Assembly: GCA_964632175.1 (NCBI GenBank)
Contig: CAZWBJ010000027.1
Coordinates: forward strand, 1-11,313
Reading direction: 5' to 3'
Source of the DNA: JAWBSP01 sp964632175
GTDB taxonomy: Archaea > Hadarchaeota > Hadarchaeia > Hadarchaeales > JAWBSP01
Length of the DNA stretch: 11,313 bases
Under the pieces are notes generated by a model, which was not told where the DNA came from, searched no databases, and was given only the letters and a program-made list of their open reading frames with translations. This document shows positions 7,650 through 11,313 of the stretch, piece after piece (positions within the stretch are counted from its first letter, which is position 1; each line of letters starts with the position of its first letter). Position numbers and translations under genes: made by a program.

Positions 7650-7884
7650 GAGGGGATCCACAACAGTAGTGAGGAATGCGCAAGTCTACCGCCGTCCGGG
7701 TCCCAAGTGAAATGTGTACTGTGGTCACTATGCAAGACCCTGCCTGTATGCTTCGGCTCGTGAATCTGGTCTACGTATATGCGTAGTCTGGGAAACCCCC
7801 CGGAAGTCTACGTAGGTACGTAGTCTGAGCCCCTGACAATCAAACCTAGCGCTCCACGGGACGTGATCGGGCTGACCCGCATCA

Positions 7885-7928
7885 TGAAACCGACTCGCGC
7901 GGTTCGTCTTCGAGGTGCGAACGTTTCA
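7885..7928 (+). repeat. Possible branched fold closing the region
   Basis: TGAAAC (7885-7890) pairs with GTTTCA (7923-7928). Directly against the right arm sits the hairpin GTTCG (7902-7906)/CGAAC (7918-7922), so the two helices could stack. A short GC-rich segment remains on the left. It ends 23 bases before the TATA box of the next gene. Confidence 0.45.
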
Positions 7929-7951
7929 GGGTTCACCGCTCGGCGGCCACA

Positions 7952-7961
7952 CTATAATATA
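7952..7961 (+). promoter_or_regulatory. TATA box for a leaderless coiled-coil mRNA
   Basis: CTATAATATA is the only strongly AT-rich run in this stretch. It is centred about 25 bases before the ATG at 7981, the usual archaeal distance from TATA box to transcription start. No Shine-Dalgarno sequence lies between them. This predicts that transcription begins at or next to the start codon. Confidence 0.72.
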
Positions 7962-7980
7962 GCTCTCGGCTAACTACAAG

Positions 7981-9363
7981 ATGGCCGCGAAGGCCACGAA
8001 GGCACCAAAATCCGCTGGCGGGACTAGGGTTCTATTAAAGGAGTTCTCGGCGGAGCTTGAGCGCATGAAGGCGAGGATGGATGCCCTGTCAGCCATGAGG
8101 GAGCTCTTCGACACGAGGTTCGGGCAGCTGAGCGAGAAGATCGGGGAGGTGAGGTCCCTCGCCCTGAACGCGGAGAGGGAGCTGGGTGAGGCTAGGAAGA
8201 GATCGGAGCAGGCTCTCTCCTTGGTAGAGCAGATCAAACCCGAGATCTTCCTCTCGGAGATGAAGCGCCGGGAGGCGGAGATTTCCCTCCTGCGCGGAAG
8301 ACTGGACACCCTGGAGACGCAGCTGAAGGAGTTCAGGAGGGAGCTCTCCGACTTTCAAAAAACCGTGGGCACCTTCAGGGGGCTGAAGGGACTGAACGAG
8401 CTCAGCAGGGAGGTCTCGCTCGAGCTCATGGACGTGAAGCGGACCAAGGCAGAGGTGGAGCGGCATGCGGACAAGGTGGCCACCATGTTCTTCGAGGTCC
8501 AGCGGGGACTGAGGGATTTCGCCAAGCTGAACCTGAGGCTGGAGAGGCTGGACGAAACCGTGAGGACGCTGATGAAGTCCGTGAGCACCCTGGAGGTGAA
8601 GATGGGGGAGTTCGCCACCAAGAAGGAGATGGGAGAGGTCATGCAGAGCTTTGAGACTCTGAAGTCCGTTCCGCAGGTGGAGGCGCTGGCGAAGAAGCTG
8701 GAGGATCTTGGGCCCAAGCTCGAGAAGCTGGAGGGGGCGAAACCAGAGGGGCTGGGCGAGCTGGAGAAGAGAATCTCCGCCCTCGAGGAAACCCTGAAGG
8801 GGCTGGATGTGGAGGGATTCTCCAAGAGGGTGGTGGAGGCGGGGGAGGTGCTGGAAAGGGTGGAGCCCCTGCTGGGTCGGCTGGAGGAGATCGAGCAGAA
8901 GGCGGGGAGGCTGGAGGAACTGGAGAAGAAACTGAAGAGTGTGGAAAAGCTCTCGCTGCCCAAGGAGGTGGAAAAGGTGGGGGAGGTTTTCGACCGCCTG
9001 GACTCCGTCTCCTCTCTCCTGAAGGCCCTGAACGAGAGGGTGGTGGATAAGGAGGAACTGGAGCGGGTGGAGGAGAGGATCAAATCGCTGGAGGAGAGGG
9101 TGGAGGAGATGCCGGCGGAGGGGAAGGGAAGAGTGGAGGTGGAGAGGCTCCTCAAGTCCTTAGAGGAGAAGGTGGAGAAGCTTTCCACCCTGGAGCAGAA
9201 GATGGCGGAGGCCATGCTCGCTCTGGATGAGAGAGTTGGGAGGTTGGAGAAGTCTCTAGGAAAGCCCGAAAGACCAGCCGTAAGACCCTCTGCGCCGGGG
9301 AAAGCTAAACCTGTAAAAACTGCCGGAAAAGCTCGAAAGGTTCGACTCTCTGGGCCGGGGTAA
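7981..9363 (+). CDS. Long coiled-coil protein with Lys/Ala-rich ends
   Basis: This 460-residue protein belongs to no family I recognise. Residues ~20-435 are almost continuous heptad-like helix, rich in Leu, Glu, Lys and Arg (for example LEELEKKLKSVEKL), with few Pro or Gly breaks. There is no signal peptide or membrane segment, so it is probably cytoplasmic. The N-terminus (AAKATKAPKSAGG) and the tail after ~435 (Pro, Ala, Lys rich, with GKAKPVKTAGKARK) are basic and disordered-looking, resembling histone H1-type tails that bind nucleic acid. It has its own promoter, separate from the upstream operon, and lies just after the palindrome array. It could be a scaffold or nucleoid-bridging protein; that is inference from composition. 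The start is set by the TATA spacing. Confidence 0.87.
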   Translation: MAAKATKAPKSAGGTRVLLKEFSAELERMKARMDALSAMRELFDTRFGQLSEKIGEVRSLALNAERELGEARKRSEQALSLVEQIKPEIFLSEMKRREAEISLLRGRLDTLETQLKEFRRELSDFQKTVGTFRGLKGLNELSREVSLELMDVKRTKAEVERHADKVATMFFEVQRGLRDFAKLNLRLERLDETVRTLMKSVSTLEVKMGEFATKKEMGEVMQSFETLKSVPQVEALAKKLEDLGPKLEKLEGAKPEGLGELEKRISALEETLKGLDVEGFSKRVVEAGEVLERVEPLLGRLEEIEQKAGRLEELEKKLKSVEKLSLPKEVEKVGEVFDRLDSVSSLLKALNERVVDKEELERVEERIKSLEERVEEMPAEGKGRVEVERLLKSLEEKVEKLSTLEQKMAEAMLALDERVGRLEKSLGKPERPAVRPSAPGKAKPVKTAGKARKVRLSGPG

Positions 9364-9382
9364 TGGGTTTGGTGTGCTGGAG

Positions 9383-10756
9383 TTATGAAGCTGGGCGCAA
9401 CGAGCGCTCGAGCGCCAGCATCACCCTGAGCACCTCCGCCTCCCCCAGCACTCTTCCCTGCACCTGCAGCCCGACCGGAATTCCGTCCACCCTTCCCGCC
9501 GGGATGACCCCCGCACAGATCCCGGCCAGATTTGCCGGCACGGTGAGATAGTCGTAGGCATACATCTCCATCGGGGTGAGCGGGGTTCCGAGCGGGTGGG
9601 GGAGCTTGGGAACGGTGGGGCCCACGATGACGTCTACTTTCTTCAGCGCCCTCTCCAGCTCCTCCCTTATGATCCCCCTGACCTGCAGGGCGCGCTGGTA
9701 GTACCTCCCCTTGTACTCCTTCCTGCTTATGTACCTTCCCCTCTCTATCCTGCGCCTCACCTCCTCCCCGCACACCTCCTCTATTCTCCTCCCGTACTTC
9801 CTCCCGTCGAACCTCCGGGTGGCGGAGAAGAACTCCACGGACACGATCACGTAGTAGGCGGAGAGGGCCTTCTCCAGGTTGGGGAGCTCCACCTCCTCCA
9901 CCTCAGCGCCCAAGTCGGAGAGCACCTGCACGGCCCCATCGATCACGTCCACTATCCTGGGGTCCGTCAGCTCCGCGAACTTCCCGCAGGTTCCCACCCT
10001 CATATCCTTCACCTCGGGACTCAGGCTTCCCGAGAGCTCCACCCTGTCCACTTCCAGCATGGCCGATTCCCTCTCATTCCTCCCCGCGATGCACTCGAGG
10101 AGAAGAGCCGCACCCTCCACATCGGGGGAGAGGGGGCCTATCTGGTCGAGGCTCATCCCAAGATCGATCAGGCCGTGCCGCGGAACCAGCCCGTAGGTGG
10201 GCTTCAGCCCCACCACCCCGCAGTGGCTGGCCGGGTTCCTCACCGAGCCCCCCGTGTCGGTTCCTAGGGCGAGGTCGCACAGGCCGGAGGCCACGGCCGC
10301 CGCTGAACCGCTGCTCGATCCCCCCGGAATTCTGCCGGGAGCACTCGGGTTCCGGGTCGGGCCGAAGGCACTGGTCTCCCCGCTCGACCCGCAGGCGAAC
10401 TCGTCCATGTTGAGCATGCCCAAGATGAGGGCGCCCTCCTGCTTGAGCCTTCTGATAACCTCCGCGTCGTAGGGACTCACGTAATCCTCGAGGGTTCGGG
10501 AGGCACAAGTGGCGTGCAGGCCCAGCACGTTGATGTTGGACTTCACCCCTATCACCAACCCCGCCAGCCTGCCCGCCTTCCCTTCCTTCAGCCTCTTCTC
10601 GAGGGCCTCCGCCTCCTCCCTCAGCCTCGGGTTGAGCTCCAGCACGGCGTTCAGCTCCCGCCTGCGCTCCACCTCCTCCAAGAACTCCTCCACTCTTTCA
10701 ACCACCGAGACCTCACCCTCCCTGATGGTCCTGAGCTTCTCCAGCGTCACACCCAT
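9383..10756 (-). CDS. gatA: Asp-tRNA(Asn)/Glu-tRNA(Gln) amidotransferase subunit A
   Basis: A 457-residue amidase-signature protein. GatA releases ammonia from glutamine or asparagine for the GatB subunit, which amidates misacylated Asp-tRNA(Asn) (in archaea) or Glu-tRNA(Gln). The Ser-cisSer-Lys triad is visible as Lys72 (GVKSN), Ser147 (PGGSSSGSA) and Ser171 (DTGGSVRNP); the spacings 99 and 24 match my recollection of characterised GatA. GVVGLKPTYGLVPRHGLI and the C-terminal VPANLAG.C.GVIPAG block also fit. The second Gly of the usual GGSSGGS is Ser here. The start is supported by GGAGGT 6 bases upstream; the gene overlaps gatC by 10 bp. Slightly shorter than many bacterial GatA. No gatB is in the window. 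Confidence 0.95.
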   Translation of the reverse strand: MGVTLEKLRTIREGEVSVVERVEEFLEEVERRRELNAVLELNPRLREEAEALEKRLKEGKAGRLAGLVIGVKSNINVLGLHATCASRTLEDYVSPYDAEVIRRLKQEGALILGMLNMDEFACGSSGETSAFGPTRNPSAPGRIPGGSSSGSAAAVASGLCDLALGTDTGGSVRNPASHCGVVGLKPTYGLVPRHGLIDLGMSLDQIGPLSPDVEGAALLLECIAGRNERESAMLEVDRVELSGSLSPEVKDMRVGTCGKFAELTDPRIVDVIDGAVQVLSDLGAEVEEVELPNLEKALSAYYVIVSVEFFSATRRFDGRKYGRRIEEVCGEEVRRRIERGRYISRKEYKGRYYQRALQVRGIIREELERALKKVDVIVGPTVPKLPHPLGTPLTPMEMYAYDYLTVPANLAGICAGVIPAGRVDGIPVGLQVQGRVLGEAEVLRVMLALERSLRPAS

Positions 10757-10965
10757 CTCGCCACCTCCGCCCTCACCGAGCCCGACTCATCCTTGGCGGG
10801 CACGATGGAGAGAAATCTCTCCCTGAATCCCTCCTCCCTGCGCGGTTCACCGTCCGGCCTGGTGAGGTTCAGCTTTTCGTGGCTGTAGTATCTCTCCTGC
10901 GCCTGGGGAAGTTTTTCGGCATCCCTGACGAACGCCTTTAGGATTTCTTCGGCCTCCTCCGTCAT
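10747..10965 (-). CDS. gatC: Probable amidotransferase subunit C (archaeal-type GatC)
   Basis: A 72-residue protein directly upstream of gatA, overlapping it by 10 bp. GatC is a small belt-like subunit that holds GatA and GatB together. Here an N-terminal helix (EEAEEILKAFVRDAEKLP) is followed by a Y-rich linker, LNLTRPDGEPR, and a C-terminal part ending SGSVRAEVARW. This resembles the 'R.D.....GF.......DG..RV...' layout of archaeal GatC. It is shorter than bacterial GatC (about 95). An in-frame TGA lies seven codons before the ATG, with no alternative start between, so it is not truncated by start choice. The identification rests partly on its position; sequence support is moderate. Confidence 0.78.
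   Translation of the reverse strand: MTEEAEEILKAFVRDAEKLPQAQERYYSHEKLNLTRPDGEPRREEGFRERFLSIVPAKDESGSVRAEVARWV
10763..10768 (-). promoter_or_regulatory. Shine-Dalgarno site of gatA
   Basis: GGAGGT on the minus strand lies inside the end of gatC, 6 bases before the gatA ATG. It sets the gatA start and supports coupled translation. Confidence 0.7.
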
Positions 10966-11087
10966 CTTCTGTTTTATCGAGTATCACTCAAAGCCTGAAG
11001 GTTTTACGTTCGAACGTGATTTTTCTCCTTTAAAAGGGCGCTCCCTCCAATGGAGCCGATGGAAAATCAGAAAGGAGGTAAAACGAA
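10966..11087. promoter_or_regulatory. Divergent promoter region with a 12-bp perfect palindrome
   Basis: A near-symmetric CCTTTAAAAGG (about 11027-11037) can serve as TATA box in both directions. Rightward it would start RNA near 11057, about 30 bases before the gene at 11088. Leftward it would start near 11006, about 40 bases before gatC. The perfect palindrome ACGTTCGAACGT (11006-11017) covers the predicted gatC start point and is a candidate operator. A second, odd palindrome CTCCAATGGAG (11045-11055) lies next to the predicted rightward start. gatC has no clear Shine-Dalgarno sequence. Confidence 0.5.
11073..11079 (+). promoter_or_regulatory. Strong Shine-Dalgarno site of the small membrane protein
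   Basis: AGGAGGT lies 8 bases before ATG 11088. It supports this start over the earlier ATG codons at 11050 and 11059, which are in another frame. Confidence 0.8.
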
Positions 11088-11313
11088 ATGATATCGATGG
11101 AGGTCCTCACCGGCTTCATGACCATCACCCTTCCCATTCTGGTCTCCCATTGGCTGGGGAACAGACAAACCCAGAAAATCATCAGGAACGCCAGCGCGCA
11201 GACACAGCAGATCGTCAGGGAACTCACCGTGCAGACCCACCGAATCATCGAGAACACTAACGCCCAGACCCTCAAGGTTCTGGAGGAGATCAAGCGACTC
11301 CAGCTCGACATGA
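11088..11313 (+). CDS. Membrane-anchored protein with 11-residue coiled-coil repeats (3' end outside window)
   Basis: 75 codons are visible and the frame is still open at the edge. Residues ~6-23 (VLTGFMTITLPILVSHWL) form a hydrophobic segment that could be an N-terminal membrane anchor. Then Gln-Thr pairs recur exactly every 11 residues, at 27, 38, 49 and 60, each followed by an aliphatic pattern (QTQKIIRNASA, QTQQIVRELTV, QTHRIIENTNA, QTLKVLEEIKR). Such hendecads give nearly straight or slightly right-handed coiled coils. I do not recognise the family. It is transcribed away from gatC, possibly from a shared promoter region. Confidence 0.8.
   Translation, partial: MISMEVLTGFMTITLPILVSHWLGNRQTQKIIRNASAQTQQIVRELTVQTHRIIENTNAQTLKVLEEIKRLQLDM

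Larger units (their letters stand above)
7320..7823 (+). repeat. Array of 16-20 bp same-orientation imperfect palindromes
   Basis: Cores at 7320-7335, 7395-7410, 7471-7486, 7507-7521 (degenerate), 7568-7583, 7620-7635, 7771-7786 and 7808-7823 fit CTACGTNNNNRCGTAG. There is a right half-site at 7546-7553 and a doubtful left half-site at 7685-7690. Best match: GTCTACGTATATGCGTAGTC. Centre distances between the better sites are about 75, 76, 97, 52, 151 and 37 bp. The 4-bp centre varies (ATAC, AGCT, ATAT, AGGT, GGGT). The right half CGTAGTC is kept in seven sites and the left TCTACG in six. The sequence between sites is not repeated. Confidence 0.88.
7241..7980 (+). ncRNA. 740-bp gene-free region, candidate structured RNA or cis-acting DNA element
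   Basis: No credible reading frame is seen here. The region holds an array of GTCTACG...CGTAGTC palindromes (7320-7823), several larger stem-loops around them, a possible three-way junction (7885-7928) and a TATA box (7952-7961) for the next gene. Some stems tolerate bulges, wobble pairs or a fixed T-T mismatch, which fits RNA folding. However, I see no own promoter or T-run terminator, so an RNA would have to come from operon read-through. The alternative is a DNA site bound by a protein, for example a centromere-like array. The typing as RNA is tentative. Confidence 0.35.

Noticed and set aside
7320..7823. CRISPR array
   Set aside because: Units are only 16-20 bp, palindromic and variable in the centre, with gaps from about 20 to 135 bp. 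CRISPR repeats are longer and near-identical with uniform spacers, and no cas gene is present.
7306..7823. Integron attC sites or transposon ends
   Set aside because: No conserved attC core sites at the hairpin bases, no integrase or transposase, and no terminal repeats or target duplications were seen.
7320..7823. REP elements mobilised by a RAYT transposase
   Set aside because: The hairpins do carry GTAG/CTAC at the base, but clustering in one gap and the absence of a tyrosine transposase nearby argue against it. A genome-wide copy count would reopen this.
7885..7945. tRNA-like fold
   Set aside because: GGTTCG and a GGGTTCACC-like string suggest a T arm, but I could not build a D arm, an anticodon arm and a 7-bp acceptor stem together.
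9364..9382. Bidirectional terminator between the coiled-coil gene and gatA
   Set aside because: Only 19 bp separate the convergent stop codons, with no T-run or hairpin that I can support.
8355..9773. 472-residue minus-strand gene
   Set aside because: It is Ser-rich because it is antisense to a Glu/Lys-rich coiled coil, and it overlaps gatA in another frame, so it is a shadow.

Overview
The window looks like archaeal chromosome. It is GC-rich, favours AGG/AGA arginine and ATA isoleucine codons, and packs genes with 4-bp GTGA overlaps. It has TATA-box promoters (one placed for a leaderless mRNA), a HerA-type ATPase, N-glycosylation sequons in a surface protein, and a GatC of archaeal shape. 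I cannot fix the lineage; an uncultured thermophilic euryarchaeal group such as Hadarchaeota is only a guess.

Layout: (1) 1-6075 (+) is the 3' part of a giant surface protein. About eleven Ig-like repeats of ~100 residues are followed by a carboxypeptidase-regulatory-like region, a stalk, NEW3/CARDB-like domains, one membrane helix and a cytoplasmic HerA/FtsK-superfamily ATPase. (2) 6072-6434 (+) is an ArsR-like winged helix. (3) 6431-7240 (+) is a MinD/ParA-like deviant Walker A ATPase. Each of these genes overlaps the next by GTGA, so the three form one translationally coupled operon. (4) 7241-7980 is a 740-bp stretch without genes. It carries an array of short, same-orientation imperfect palindromes (consensus GTCTACGTATATGCGTAGTC), several of which cap longer stem-loops. 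(5) 7981-9363 (+) is a leaderless-type gene for a long coiled-coil protein with a Lys/Ala-rich tail. (6) 10965-9383 (-) is gatC-gatA, converging on the coiled-coil gene with 19 bp between the stop codons. (7) 11088-11313 (+) is the start of a small membrane-anchored protein with exact 11-residue repeats, divergent from gatC.

The most interesting part is 1-9363. A membrane-crossing surface receptor with a DNA-translocase-type motor is coupled to a DNA-binding protein and a MinD/ParA-like switch. Beside them lie a palindrome/hairpin array and a coiled-coil protein with a basic tail. One reading is a membrane-tethered DNA positioning or segregation apparatus, with the array as a centromere-like site. 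Another is that the array encodes a structured RNA. Both are inference from gene order and motifs, not shown by the sequence. gatCA is housekeeping (tRNA-dependent amidation) and probably unrelated.
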